Counted from the first letter of the stretch, positions 33,257 through 46,084 are shown. The stretch: DNA of 64,000 nucleotides from Litsea cubeba (GCA_012931725.1 CM022946.1:55822164-55886163); one strand, 5' to 3'. The notes: generated by a model from the sequence alone, not told the origin. Numbers and translations: made by a program.

Positions 33257-34670
33257 CTTTTCCTTTTTCGCTTTCTTCTCCAACTTTCCCCCTTTCGCTT
33301 TCTTCTCCACACGGTCGAGGCCCCCTTTCTAGTTGTCCCTGGTAGATAGTCCCAAGTTGCTTGGTGCCATTTTTCGAAACTAATTCACATGGAGGTGTGT
33401 TCATTACTTCCTCTTTTTTTTCCCTATTTTGTGCCCTAGATTTTGAATGGAATGTTCGTTTTGATGGGTTTTGGTTATGGTCTGAGTTGTTCTTCTCGTC
33501 CATACCTATCGAAATGGATCCCTGCTCATGGAACCCTTCTCATCTTCTTCTTAAATATTTTGGATGTTTTGGCTGTGAATGGGGTGTGTCTGAACAATGC
33601 CATTTGCCATCAAAAGGGCATAAAAAGACAATGGGGTTTGTCTAAACAATGACTGCTCCTTTCAATGGTGTACAAACCAGTTGGAAATCATTGTTAATCA
33701 CTCAAGTTGTAGAAACTAGAGAGAGTAATTCTGAGCCAAACATCTGACCAAGGGTTATGTTTTGTTATGTTTTCTCTTCATTGGACATAGTTTGTCTTCT
33801 GTTCGAAGGGTTTGAAGTAGTCTATTAAAATAGATTTAGAAAGAAGTTCAAAATCTATCTTCTTAGCTTTGACATCTTGCATGTCACTTGATTAACACTT
33901 AGGGCCTGTTTGTTTGAATGGAAGTCATATGAATTCCTGTCATTTGGGTTATTAAAGAGGTAAGGATTGAAGGACAGGATGTGGGGGTTGAAGGATTTTT
34001 GGGAGCAATGCAGAAGGGTCCTTGACTTTCCAAGATTTGAATTGTTTTAGTAAAGACAAATTTTTTTATTTAATATTCACCTCTCTTTCTTCATTTTTAA
34101 CCACTTGAAGAAATACAATGGATGAATTCAATTCACAAGTATGCAACTAGCCAACAGTTGTTTGTTAGGAACATAAAAGATGGATTGGATGATGCTTCTG
34201 TTCCTAATTGCATCTTTGTCCCTCATTTGTGTGGTGTATATTGGATGATGCTTCTGTTCCTCATTACATTGGATGCCCCTTGTTTTGAAGGTTTCTTTTT
34301 CCTTTTGTATGAGTGAGAATGTAATTGAAAAATATTTTCTTGTGCACGCATATGTGCTCTACTGTTAGACAGCGCCATCTTAGTCATTTGATCTACAAGA
34401 ACTATACATGGCTGCGACCAATTAATTGATATCATTGAAGGAAATGGTTCAAATAATTATGCACAACAAGTATTCCTGCACAACAAGTATTTCCTTTTTT
34501 TGCATTGTATTCTTGAAAGAGATCAAACCTCAAGAAACCATCCCATTTTCCTACTCTTGTGTTTCGCTTTGTTTCTTTCGGGAATGCAAGAATGGGTTTC
34601 TCTCGTGTTTACATTCATGAAAGATATATTGGAATGCTCATTTTGTTTTTAAATTTGCCAGATGGGATAG
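33257..34670. other. MULE-2 interior, right piece, no gene seen
   Basis: About 1.4 kb follows the Tat target duplication. Several short open frames occur without domains. Near 33901 a GGGCCTGTTTGTTT phrase resembles the end of other small DNA transposons, but no partner end was found. Confidence 0.5.
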
Positions 34671-34949
34671 TTGAGCTCGTGGTACAGTCACTTCGGTTGG
34701 AACGACCCATATATGTGGTCATGGCTCGAGATGACGGACATCCTTGATCAGGAAAATTCCAATAACTATGGAGTATTTGCAATGGCCTTCGCTGCTTACT
34801 GTGTGCACCGACCGCCCTTTAAATTCAATCAATTTCATATCCCATACTTTCAAAGCAAAATTGTTGTAGAGATCTTTAAGAGGAGTTGGCAGTTGAATGC
34901 CAACAGGCTGGGCTTGACTGAATTGACGTCTGACTCCCTAACAAGATGA
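34671..34949 (+). pseudogene. Ulp1-like protease remnant in MULE-2
   Basis: A 92-codon open frame matches the Ulp1 C-terminal remnant of MULE-1 over most of its length: a W-x-D-P-x-M-W segment, FNQFHIPYF, SKIVVEIFKRSWQLNANRL. The residue at the place of the catalytic Cys is Tyr (N-N-Y-G-V-F versus T-D-C-S-I-F). The N-terminal His and Asp part is absent. It is therefore an inactive relic, although it has no stop. Confidence 0.72.
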
Positions 34950-35261
34950 GCTTGCTAATTGATGGGCAGACATATCTCCCACCTCCACTTTGATTGAAAT
35001 GTACATATTTTTTAGTAATGTCCTCGTCTTCTTTTTTGTCCTGGATGCAGACACAATCCAGATAGTGGACAGGATGTAAACATTTTGGATGTTGTATTGG
35101 GTACATATTGTATACATTTTTTTCGGTTTAATGGATTTTTATTTTTGGAACAGAATGGATTTCTGTGTGGTGTTATTTAGTAGGTTAATTTACAGGTTTT
35201 GTATCTCCAAACGGAGCACTGATCTCTGACATCATCCTTTTGTTTACTTTTGTTTTAAAGT

Positions 35262-35393
35262 GGTCGATACTGACAGTGACTGTATTTTGTGTATTTCAGT
35301 TATGTTGTTGATATCGACAATAAAAGTGGTCGATACTGACAATGACTGTATTTTGTGTATTTCAGTTATGTTGTCGATATTGACAATAAAAGT
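35262..35393. repeat. Two-copy tandem repeat of about 68 bp
   Basis: The phrase 'aaagtggtcgatactgacaa' with 'tgactgtattttgtgtattt' and 'cagttatgttg' is present twice. It runs directly into the inner-TIR-like sequence at 35394. It includes degenerate forms of the GGTCGATATCGACC palindrome. Confidence 0.8.
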
Positions 35394-36029
35394 GGTCGAT
35401 ATCGACCATTCTGCGGGAACCAAAAAAAGATTGGGTTTTTCAGGATGGAGAAGAGGGGAGGGGAGGGGAGGAGTCTGTGTTTTAGGCCTTAAAATTCTTC
35501 TTCTTTCTTCCTCTGAGAGGGAGAAACGAGTGAAGTAGATTTCCATAGTATCCCTGTTTTCTGCAAGACCGTTTGTATTGGCATCCATCATTGCTTCGAT
35601 TCAGATTCCTTTTTCTATTTTAAATCTCATCGTTTTCCTTTGGATTTCGCGGAACCCTCTCTCTCTTTCCATATATCAACCACGTATACTACATAATCCT
35701 TCTAGAAGATTAGAACCAGACATTAGAAAAGCTGAGAAAGAGAAATCCTCAGATCTGCTGCTGCTTCTGGTTCTGGTTTTTGCTTGTTTTCTTCTGTGTA
35801 TTTGTTGCAAATGGCAATCTCTGAGATTTCGAAGAAATCTGGGCCGTTGATTCCAGGGCTATCGGATGAGATCACAGAGTAGTGTCTTCTTCTTCTGACT
35901 TTTCCAGAACTGACAGTGGCTTGATCTGTATCCATGGCATGGAACAGAGCGATCCCTCCCCTCTTCTCCATCCTGAAAAACCTAATTTTTATTTTGGGTT
36001 CCTGCAGAATGGTCGATATCGACCATAAA
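35394..36029. mobile_element. Inverted-repeat cassette with a captured F-box-like gene start (Pack-MULE-like)
   Basis: The inner TIR sequence of MULE-2 (palindrome GGTCGATATCGACC, 'attctgcgggaacc', 'ggatggagaagagggg') occurs at 35394-35465 in direct orientation and at 35953-36029 in inverted orientation. Between them lies a CT-rich leader and an ATG at 35811. Its first 23 codons include PLIPGLSDEI, similar to the start of F-box/kelch proteins, before a TAG at 35880-35882. The pattern suggests capture of the 5' end of a host F-box gene by a Mutator-like element. The protein match is short, so capture is an inference. Confidence 0.5.
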
Positions 36030-36133
36030 AGTCACTACCTCAAAATGGGTTAAAAACGGCAGTTTTTATTAGATTTTACAACACCGAAAAGCTGTCGCTC
36101 AAAACGACGTATACCTCCCGCCGTTTCTAAAAG

Positions 36134-38688
36134 ATCAACAGTATACTTAGTGTCGATATACCATTTTAAAAATTGATATACAGGTATCGTCGTTTTTATA
36201 CATAAACCCGCCCTACACTACCCAAAAACCCCTTTCAATTCATTTTCGCGCCCTAGGTCTTTCGCGCCCTTATATCTCTTATGCCCAAGGTCTTTCGCGC
36301 CCTTAATATGTCCCAAATATCTCTTTTGCCCGGCATCCCACAACTCCATCGACGATCCCCGCTACACTTTCTCCTTCACCGCCTTGACTCTGTCTAGGTA
36401 TGTTTCGTTGTCCTCTTTTCACTTCCTTTTCTTTTCCGAAATCATGGCCTCTTTTCATTCTTGATTTGTTTTCTCTTCTTCTTCTTTATGGATTTTAGGG
36501 TCTCACGATTGTTGTTGTTGTTTCTATTTTTTTTATATCTTCAATGTATTTCTAGGGCAAATAAATGATCGATCATTTTTTTTTTGTTTAAGAGAAATGA
36601 TGGATATCAGAAGGAGTAAATGTATTTGCATGTTGCTGTATGTCTTTGGAGGAATCCTAATTATTTATATGATTTTGTTTGTTTCTCCTTTCTGGAAATT
36701 GGGTGGTTGGTTTTTCCCCTGTTTTGGCTTTGTTTTTGCTTTGTGTTGGATCAGAGTGAATGGGAAGCAAAAGAAAAGACCCATTCAGAGGAATGCTATG
36801 ATAATTGAATAGATTTCTTTTTGGTATCAGAACTCTTGGGTTTTGTTCATCTTCATTAACCATTCTTTATTTGCTTTTTCTTTTCTCTTACTATGTCTCT
36901 TGTGAGCTGGTTGGGGCTGTTGGTTAAAATGGAAACGTTGCTCCTCCAATGATCATAGTCTTCCAAAGACCTTGATTCTCACCCAAATCAGGTATCCAGC
37001 CACCTCTCATCTTCTTCGTTGTGCATAAGTTAAATAAACTGTTATTTTTGGGGTTTGTGGATAAGGTTTAGATGTGATTGAATTACAAGCCACAAGGTTT
37101 TTTTATAAATAGAATTCACATTGAATTGTTGGTCTTATTATCTGATTGACAGCCATTTCATGATGAAAAAAATTCTTAACAATCAAAATTCATATTATTG
37201 TTCATCCGACTTGAATGGTTCAGATCTTTGGAAGGTGGACTTACAACATGTATCCATTTGATTCAGCCCACTTAATACCTCATGTTTATATTTGATGTTT
37301 TTTTTTCAATCTCTTTTTGGGGTTTGAATGGAATATTAATGGGTTCATGTGATCATATCTATATGAGCAAAGAAAACCCCATTGAAGAGGGTTTGGGCCT
37401 CCTTCTTCTATGTGAGTTTATGTTTGTCCTTCCTTCTTGAATGGTTCAGATCTTTGAGAGCCAGCCCTAGATGGATTGGATATGTCTTTGATGATAGTGA
37501 TGATGCTTTGGTTGTTAACATTTTTTTTTCTCTTTCTGGGTTAGGCTTGGTTGGGCTGAATTGATTTTAAAGAATCTGAATCTATTTGAATTTGCTTACT
37601 CTGTGTAGAACATGATATTCATGGTAGCTTTGATTTATTCATTTTATTTTTTCAATCTTTTAAGATTGGATTACTCGATGCATTGGTAACCTCAGGAAAT
37701 TGTACTGTAGAGAAATATTTAAGGGGTCAATCGAGGCATTTCTTCTTGTCCAAGCAGATAGGTTGTACTATGCCATTCTACTAAAAGTATTCGGATGTAG
37801 ATATGGCAAAAAATATCAATGCCTCAAGCTCTATAGAATATATATGCATATGGTGATTTAAACACATTTAATATGGTATCTTAGGCAAGATATATTGAAT
37901 GGGTTGTTTGTGGTGTATATATGTGCGTATGTATGACGCCAAATCTAAAATGGCTTGGTTTGTGAATAGTTCTTATCATGCAAATGCTGGTTTAAACTTC
38001 AAAAATGGGTTTCTCATAATATAAACCTATCCTAATTTCTAGGGCTGTATTAAGCTTGGAGACAATGGTAGTTGATAGTCGATTGTTCATTATGAAAATC
38101 TATATCACATCATGGGACGGATGAAAGATGAAAAAACATTTTTTGCAGAAAAATATCTCACTTTTCCATACAGTATCCTCGAATAAGTGATTTAGTCATG
38201 TCATCTCAATGTAGCTGACCACATTTAATGTTTCTTTACCATAGATACCTACGCTTGTGGTTTTTACATCCAATTTTGCATATCCCGTCTGTAAACCACA
38301 AATGTAATATTTTAAAGCTAATTTGAGAAAAAATATCAAGTTGGTTGCATTTGAGTAACTTTATTAAGTACTACTGTTACTGTTATTTGGATTGTAAAAT
38401 GGCTTTCTATTACTTGGTGATGAAGCTATTTTGTGCATTTACTGTCAAAACTTGGAGATTTGATTCACTACTATAATGAGATTGCTTTTTAGAATTATAT
38501 ATGAGCACTACATTTAGGTATAATTTGCTGAGTATATCCATTGTAATTTTTATTTTTTGTTTTGTGAGGACATTGAGCAAGGACATTGTTCTGAATGACT
38601 TAAACTTGATTTCCCTTACCAAGACCGAATAACTTAGTGGTCATGTGTGGATTGAGTCATATATTCATATTTAACCATTTTATGTGCC
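36134..38688. other. CACTA 5' region, no coding sequence recognised
   Basis: About 2.5 kb between the subterminal repeats and the first recognisable transposase codons. It probably holds the promoter, a leader exon and introns. Short open frames (36597-36812, 37382-37564) have no domain. No splice structure could be fixed. Confidence 0.5.
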
Positions 38689-41600
38689 TTGCTCCATGTA
38701 TTTAACTTTTCAGAACATGGCCCAAGTAAAGAATGGATGACAGCACCAAGGCTTTCTGTTGAATACTTAGAAGGCATTGAGTCATTCTTTGAGTTTGTAA
38801 GAGCTAATAAACATAAATTAGGGGGTGCTGATTGGTACTGCTGCCCTTGTGTCAAATGTCGAAATCTGATAGGAGGGAAAAAGACTTTAAGAGATATCCG
38901 TACACATTTAATATGTTACGGTATCGATACGACTTACACGACATGGTTCCACGATGGAGAAAAGAATCCTTATAGTCTTGTAAATGAAGGAAATAGTAGC
39001 GGTAATGAAGTTGTGTTGCCAAGAATGGTCGATATGGTGAATGACGTATTTGGGCATGTGCAAGACAATGACAATGTTGAAGCTCAAGTGGGGGCTAATA
39101 CATCTACAGATTGTGATGAAGCAAATGATGAAGAATTTTCTCAAGTTCAAAATGATTCACCAGAGAGTATTCGATACAAGAAGTTGATGGATGATGCGAT
39201 AAAACCACTATATCCCTCATGTCACATTGAACATATGAAGTTGTCGGTGACGGTTGATTTGTTGAGCATGAAGGCTAGACATAAGTGGTCTAATGATAGT
39301 TTAACTGAGTTGTTGCGATTGTTCAAAAATGTTTTACCTAGCGAGAACACCTTACCTGATAACACCTACACTGCGAAGAAGATGATCACTTCTTTACGTA
39401 TGGAGTGTAAAATTATCCATGCATGCAAAAACGATTGCATACTTTATTGGAAAGAGCATGAAAATAGGGATAATTGTCCTACTTGTGGTGCAAGCAGGTG
39501 GAAACCGGAGAATATATGAAAGCCACGAAGTAAACCTAAGCCGTGGAAGAAGTTAAGATATTTTCCATTAACACCACGATTGCAAAGAATGTATAGTGTA
39601 CCCTGGATTGCTGAGAGTATGACATGGCATGCAAATGCAAGCTTAGTACCGAACGAATCAATTATGCGTCATCCAATTGATTCCTCATGTTGGAAACAAG
39701 TAAATCGTAAATGGACTAACTTCGCATTAGAGGCGCGTAATGTTCGTCTGGGACTTGCAACGGATGGATTCAATCCTTTTGGGAACAATAATAACTCATA
39801 TAGTTGTTGGCCTGTTATGATTGTTCCGTACAATCTTCCTCCATCCCTGTGCATGCGTAAAGAATTTACTATATTAACATTATTAATTCCTGGGAAGAAG
39901 GGTCCAGGACATGACATTGATGTATACTTGTAGCCATTGGTGGATGAGTTGAATGAATTGTGGTCCACCGGAGTCGTAACATATGACTCTTATAGTAAAA
40001 GTAGGTTCTCAAATGAAAGCAATTTTGTTATGGGCTATACATGATTTTCCGGCTTATGGCCATTTGTCGGGGTGTAGGACCGCGGGAAAGTATGCTGGTC
40101 CTGTGTGTGGCGAGGGGACTGATTCCGTGCGGCTAAAATATGGAAAGAAGTTTGCTTACATGGGGCACATAAAACACTTAAAAGATATGAAGCATCCATT
40201 TAGGAGCCAAAAATCACAATTTAATGTGAAAGAAGAATATGAAAAGCCCCCCAAGCGTTTGAGTGGTAGCGAGGTATTAAGAAAAATGGAAACTATTAAG
40301 ACTACTTTTGGAAAGATAGTAGGAAAGAAAAGGAAGAGAAGTACAGATGAGAATGAGCTCACCGCATGGTCAAAGAGATCAATTCCTTTTGAGCTGCCTT
40401 ATTGGAAGGTGCGCTATAATATATTCTTACTATTTAAGTGATACTATATAATGAACTTTCATGCTAACATTAATATATAATTTTGTAGGATTTGCCCATT
40501 CGCCATAATCTAGATGTGATGCATGTAGAGAAAAATGTGGCAGAAAATCTAATTGCAACGATCATGAACATAAAGGATAAGACTAAGGATGATCTTAAAG
40601 CCCGCCAAGACCTGAAGGATATGCGAATTAAGAAAAAGCTGTGGCCTGTGGAAAATAACGAAAAATTGACTTACCCGGACGCTCCTTACACTTTATCCCG
40701 ACATGAGAAAGATTTGATATGTAAAACCTTATTTCATTTGAAGGTTCCCATCGGGTATAGTGATTATTGGAAGCACAAGGTGAGCTTGGAGGGCAGAGAG
40801 CTCAAAAACCTCAAGTCACATGATTATCACATTCTCATGCAGCAATTACTACCGGTGCTATTAATGCATGCATTTGAGTCACATAAGCCACTACATGCTG
40901 CTATTCAAAATCTATCAATATTCTTTAATGTTTTATGTTCAAAGGTTATCAATCGTGAAGAACTTTCGAAGATGAAAGAAAGCATTGTAGAAACTCTATG
41001 TGTCTTTGAAAGGTACTTCCCGCCTTCATTTTTTGTTTCCATGACACACCTTGTTGTTCACTTGGCGGAGGAGGCGCAACTTTGCGGACCTGTTAGATAT
41101 CGATGGATGTATCCTTTTGAACGGTATGAGAATGCTCTAGTTAATTTTAATATGTTCTTTTTAATCCCTACTTTGTGTCGAAATCTAATTTAGATATCTT
41201 GTATTAGGAAGATGAAGACATTTAAACGATATGTGGTTAATCAAACATATCCGGAGGGTTCTATTGCAGAATGCTTCCTTATGGAGGAGTCTATGTTGTA
41301 TGCCATGAATTACATGCCTGGTGGGGGGAAAAAAGCCATCAGTAAGGACGTGGGATATGGATGGATGAGCATGGTACATCCGCCTACCCTGTCGATAAGA
41401 AGGGGAAGGTCTATAATCTTCAAAATGTACAGTACGAACAAGCTCGCAAGTGGGTATTGTTTCATTCTATTAAGAATGCCGAATGGGAGAGGTAAGCATA
41501 ATCTGGATCATATCCTATGTACTCCTTTTTTTGTCCTATAGTGAAATCACATTGTACAAAATGAATACAGGAATTATGCTGTATACCTTCAAAGCCATAG

Positions 41601-42273
41601 TTCTAATGCTGGACATCGCAGAGGAAATATGCAAACTGAAAAGGTGTTGGATTACATTCCTTGGATTAGAAAACAATTAGAAAATGAAGAAAATTGTATC
41701 ATCAAAAGACTTGTTGATGGACCAAGCTTTGAAGCCATCTCATATACTGCATATGCGATAAATGGCTATGTTTTTTATACAATGGATGCGGAAATGAATA
41801 AAACAACGCAGAACAGCGGAGTTTCGCTAAAGGCATTAACTGGGTTCAGTGCCAAGGACAAAAATCTTGTGCATGAAGAAGCCACTTACTACGGCATCAT
41901 CAAACAAATTCTAGAATTGGACTATTATGACTTCAAACATGTAGTATTCTATTGCGATTGGGTGCGTACAGAAGACACTCATGGATGTAGAGTTGATCCG
42001 GAAACAAACCTGATATATGTCAATATGAGGAGGTTAAAAAGAAAAATAAAAGAAGATGATGAGCCATTTATTCTTGCTTCACAAGCAACTCAAGTCTTCT
42101 ATTGCAAAGATCATAGTAGACCTGCAGACGAATGGCATGTTGTCTTAGATGTTCCAAAGAGGTTAATTGAAGATGTGGATTCTTTTGAAGATCCCTTAGT
42201 ATTTGAGCCAAGAATGAATGAAAATGTCCTAACAGAAGCTTTACGAGATGATGTCATTAGCGATAATGATTAA
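38689..42273 (+). pseudogene. CACTA TNP2-type transposase
   Basis: Pieces in order: a transposase-associated domain (SVEYLEGIESFFEF, then WYCCPCVKCRN and a W-F-H-D-G-E block), the Cys pair C-P-T-C-G, the TNP2 core (RHPIDSSCWK, LGLATDGFNPFG, DFPAYGHLSG, RHNLDVMHVEKNV), a DUF4218-like block (WMYPFER) and a DUF4216-like C terminus ending at 42273. Introns fit at 40409-40488 and 41124-41207. The coding frame is broken by TGA at 39517-39519 and TAG near 39931-39933, and by frameshifts near 40000 and 41345. The two stops are C-to-T type. The true start is uncertain; the first conserved residues follow TGGATGACA near 38736. Active transposase is not expected. Confidence 0.85.
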
Positions 42274-42404
42274 CCATGTATGACTTTTAATATGCATATT
42301 CATTCTTTGTTTTTTTTTTTTCTCTCATTCCTTTTTTAACACAAATGATGGTCTTATAATGCTTATGGAAAATTTTAAATCTAATACTTTTTGTTGCAAG
42401 TACT

Positions 42405-45342
42405 ATGTCAAATGAAATGGCATCGTCGGCATCGGCATCCCCGTCGACTGTTCATGGATCTTCCAATGAGAGTATGTATCATGAGTGGAATCATCTTTAC
42501 TCATGAACCTTAATATTCCTTATATTCAATAAAGATATTTGTAACAGTGGATCGCATCAAGTTGACATTCACACCAGCTGGCCAGCCTATAGGGCCAAAT
42601 GCTGCGACCTTTTCCAGTTCCATAGGTCGGATTGTGAGGACCCATGTGCCACCGACCTACAACAGTTGGAAAGCTGTGCCTAATCAGCTTAAGGAGAATG
42701 TATGGCAGCATGTCCTTGTAAGTGCTTGTGCATTTTTAGTTGGTAATTTTTAATGTATTTTGGATTTGTTCATCTACATATTATATATGACTTTTTTATC
42801 ATGTAAATGATGTCATGTGCAGACACTTTATGATGTTCCTCAATGCCATCGTCCATGTGTCCTTAAGAGAGCGAATGCGGTGTGGAGGGATTGGAAGTGC
42901 CACCTCCGATGCGAAGTATATGATAAATATGACAATGATGTGGAGAGAAAGAATGTGTTACCCGAATATACAAAAAAAAAGAGGATTGGTTGGCTTTTGT
43001 GGATGCAGAAGGGACATATGAGGCACAATTAAGGAGGAAGAAAGGAAAGGCAGCAAGGGCATCATTGAAGAGTCCGCATACTTCTGGTAGAAAAGGGCAA
43101 GTAAGGGTTGCGGACGAGTTAGTAAGTATGATTCTTGCAAGCCATTTTAGTTTCCTACTTAGTTTATTATTATGTAATACCAATGTTTCCTTCAAACATT
43201 TTCAGCGGAAACAACATCCTGAAAGGGAGGTTACCCGGTGTGAGATCTTTATCAAGACACATTATAAGAAGGATGGCACTCCTTCAAGTCACCATGCGGT
43301 AAGAAGTCAAGCCATTTATTTGAGATTCATATTTCTGATTACTGAATTGTGATTTTGTTGCTCAAAACAATCTTCAACTTAGCTTACAAAGTGGAGGCCT
43401 TTTAGGTTGGGGAAAATCACCTGAATAAAAAATTGGGGTTCATTGCCCTCTAGAATCGAAATGGGTTCATATGTTTTAAGAAATCTGAGAACACATTGAA
43501 CAAGTTGATCCCATCATCACCCTGAACAAACTTATATGTCCGTATATAGTGCAGAGAATGAATGTTTTTTTCCATCATTTGTTTACAGGATCTTAAGTTG
43601 GGCCGATCTAATCAACGTAACGGAATTTGGGTCCTTGCTGAGATAAAATGTTGATGATGTTGACATATATTTAGGTCCTTGTTGTGCCAAAGAACATTCA
43701 AAAGAGAGAAATATCAATGGAAGACTAACTATAACCATCCATGTAGCTATAGGCATTCTCTCTTTTTTCTGTGTCATTCTTTCTCCAACGAAAATGTAGA
43801 GACCATTGTTTACATCTATAAGATAAATGCTACTATAAATTACATGCAAAGACTCCTTTGGATGTTCCAAGTGATTAGAGCAAATCAGAATCCCTCATAT
43901 GTATGTCTATTAAAGAGGTCAATCGGATGGGCCTGGCACTACACTATATCAAAAAGAAGCCTGGGTATAGGACCAGGTTAGAAATATAATTAAGGTTCAG
44001 GGCCTGTAATCTTGTGCACATCTAGGTATGAATCAGATGTGGAACCCACCTATTAGTTTGAGTTGGTGATCTAACATTTGATTAAACACAATCAATGTGT
44101 ATGGTGAATCGAATATGGTACAACAGTGGCAAGTTCTTTATCATAGAATAAGATTAACCCAGTCTGATTAAAAAGTATAAGGGATTTAGGATTGGATAAT
44201 GATGGGGATAAAGATGGAGATAATGAGTTGAAGACTGGGATACTGTGACTTACACCTAATCCACATCCATAATTTTGGAGGTGGGGCCCACTCTCCTATT
44301 GAAGTGGACACCTTACCATAACATGCTGGTTGAATTTAGATTATAACCACATAGAATTATAACCAGTGTGTTGTACGTGCAGTTTCTAGGCAGACTCATG
44401 TTAGCCTTTTGCTTCATATGACTTTGTGGGGACTCATCCACCATGAACATGGAACGAGATCATTTAAATCCTGACTGCATGCCATCCATTTGTCATGCTA
44501 ATTATGATATTGTAATTTCCTAACATGTTTTATTTAACAATTTATTTTATAGGAAACGATTCTTAGAATGTGTGAAAGGGACCCCTCTATTGCAAGTCAA
44601 TATATCGACAATGACAGGGTTGCAATGGTATGTGGATCATCTTATGCTTATATTTACATATCAATTTGATTTTCATATTTAGCAATGAATATGTGTCATG
44701 AGCAGATATTGACCTTTTATATTTTTTTCTATAGGTTTTTGGTCAAGATGATCGTGGACGTGTCAGGGGCTTAGGGTTGGGTGTCTCAAGATCTATCGTG
44801 CATCATTCAAATCCTTATAAGAGAGCCTATGAAGAAGAGCATAAATTGCATGTGGCCCTCGAGACAGAGGTAGATGGGTTGAAATCACGGATGGCGGACA
44901 TGGAGAAGATTGTTGCTTCCCTTTCTCATAGTGGGACGCAAACGCGGTCTTCGACTGATCAAGGAAGTTCTTCTCAAGTAAAACACATCATTACATATAA
45001 GATATAGATTTCTTCTAAACTTATTTAAATTATTGAATCATATAGATTACTCACATCAAGTGCTTTTTAATTATAATGTAGGTGAGGCCGCCATCCACAC
45101 ATCAAGAGTCACAATCAAACTCGAGAACCAGAATTTACAAGTTGATGCATTATAGGAAGAACACAATTGTTGCCTATGGGAGTTTGATGGGGGTGTCTCC
45201 GGATAATTCAGATTACTATAAAATTGTTCTAGATGAGATTGTGGACAGTGACATCGAGTTAATGGACGGAGTGAGAAAGATGGAAGATCTAGTGCCTGGA
45301 GATATGTTTGTTTGGCCTACATTTAGGACCTTTCCGAACTAG
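42405..45342 (+). pseudogene. CACTA second gene (Transposase_24 / Ptta-En-Spm type)
   Basis: An ATG at 42405 opens a short Ser-rich exon with a donor at 42472. Further exons fit at 42548-42717, 42823-43121, 43206-43299, about 44554-44629, 44736-44978 and about 45084-45342. They encode a DNA-binding-like region with W-K-x-V-P-x-Q-L-K, W-R-D-W-K-C-H-L, then RDPSIASQYI, a coiled-coil segment (HKLHVALETEVDGLKS) and a C-terminal basic and acidic end. A one-base insertion in the A-run at about 42971-42979 shifts the frame inside exon 3. The intron 43300-44553 is long and may contain another insertion. Its product in active CACTA elements is thought to bind the subterminal repeats. Confidence 0.75.
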
Positions 45343-45659
45343 TTTTGCTCAAACGCTAGTATTTATTTGAATGTTATTAGATGGACAGATAGTTGTATGG
45401 ACTTTTTTTCTTGTCTGACATTTTGGATTTTGGGTTTTGGATGGATGTTCTATTCTAGTGTTGTTATGAATGAATGTTGAGAGTCTTTCAATGGATTTGT
45501 TTTTAAATATGGTCTTAATTTGAATGATTAATGGATGTTTGAAACATTAATGTTTGTAGATTAGTATTTGAATGAATATGAATGGATGTTGTACATGTAT
45601 GGATTGATCATTATATGATTTTAACAGGTTAGAAAAAATTTAATTCTCATATATTATTT

Positions 45660-45943
45660 TTTTTCCCAATAAAAAAAAAGACGACAGCTTTAAACTGTCG
45701 TTTTATATTATTACTTACCCATTCGAACTTCCCTTTTAACGACAGTTTTCATTTGTCGTTTATTTCAAATTTAGCGGCATACCAAAACTGTCGTTTATTT
45801 TACGATTACCGATGCTTTTAAACTGTCGGTTTAGAAAAACGACTACGAAATAAACGACAAACCCAACGACGGATAGATGTGTCGTTTTTTTTTTTTTTAA
45901 ATGACAGTTTTGAGATGCCGTTTTTTGGTCCATTTGACTAGTG
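45660..45943. repeat. CACTA right subterminal repeats
   Basis: Copies of AAACTGTCGTTT and its complement recur here in both orientations, some degenerate (for example 'aaactgtcgttttatatt', 'aacgacagttttcatttg', 'cgacagctttaaactgtcg'). Similar motifs (AACGGCAGTTTTT, AAGCTGTCGCTC) lie in the left subterminal part at 36050-36130. Confidence 0.8.
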
Positions 45944-46084
45944 AGTTGTCGATATCGACCATTCGCTAAACGACAAAAAATAAAAAATAAAAACGCACAA
46001 GTAGAGCCTTATCCGTGTCCATGGTAAATACGATACCTCCAAAGTGGTATAGGATCCTACAGGGCTCTACCAGGTAAATTTCTC
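45944..46084. repeat. MULE-2 right TIR, outer part
   Basis: The complement of this stretch matches the outer part of the left TIR, including GAGAAATTTACCTGGTAG at the end and 'gtcgtttagcgaatgg' inside. Its inner continuation is 35953-36029 on the other side of the CACTA element. Confidence 0.85.

Larger units (their letters stand above)
36033..45943 (+). mobile_element. CACTA (En/Spm-like) transposon
   Basis: The left end reads CACTACCTCAAAATGG and the right end, complemented, CACTAGTCAAATGG. The 3-bp duplication AGT flanks it (36030-36032 and 45944-45946). Interior genes are a TNP2-type transposase (38689-42273) and a Transposase_24-type second gene (42405-45342), the usual CACTA pair. Subterminal regions (36050-36130 and 45680-45930) carry many copies of AACGACAG/AAACTGTCGTTT-like motifs, as expected for CACTA subterminal binding sites. 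It is inserted in the right TIR of MULE-2, between two copies of the GGTCGATATCGACC palindrome. Confidence 0.92.
12157..46084. mobile_element. MULE-2: split Mutator-like element hosting two nested insertions
   Basis: The outer ends GAGGAATTTACCTGGTAG (12157 onward) and the complement of the right end (GAGAAATTTACCTGGTAG, up to 46084) are inverted. They are flanked by the exact 9-bp repeat TTGAGAATC at 12148-12156 and 46085-46093. Removing the Tat element plus its TSD and the CACTA element plus its TSD leaves about 3.46 kb. The TIRs are about 210-220 bp, and the right one is cut by the CACTA insertion. The interior contains an Ulp1 remnant and an F-box-like fragment. No transposase was found, so it is non-autonomous or decayed. 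Confidence 0.85.

Noticed and set aside
33901..33965. End of a hAT- or Harbinger-like MITE (GGGCCTGTTTGTTT)
   Set aside because: No inverted partner or TSD found. Similar phrases near 1938 and 51859 also lack partners.
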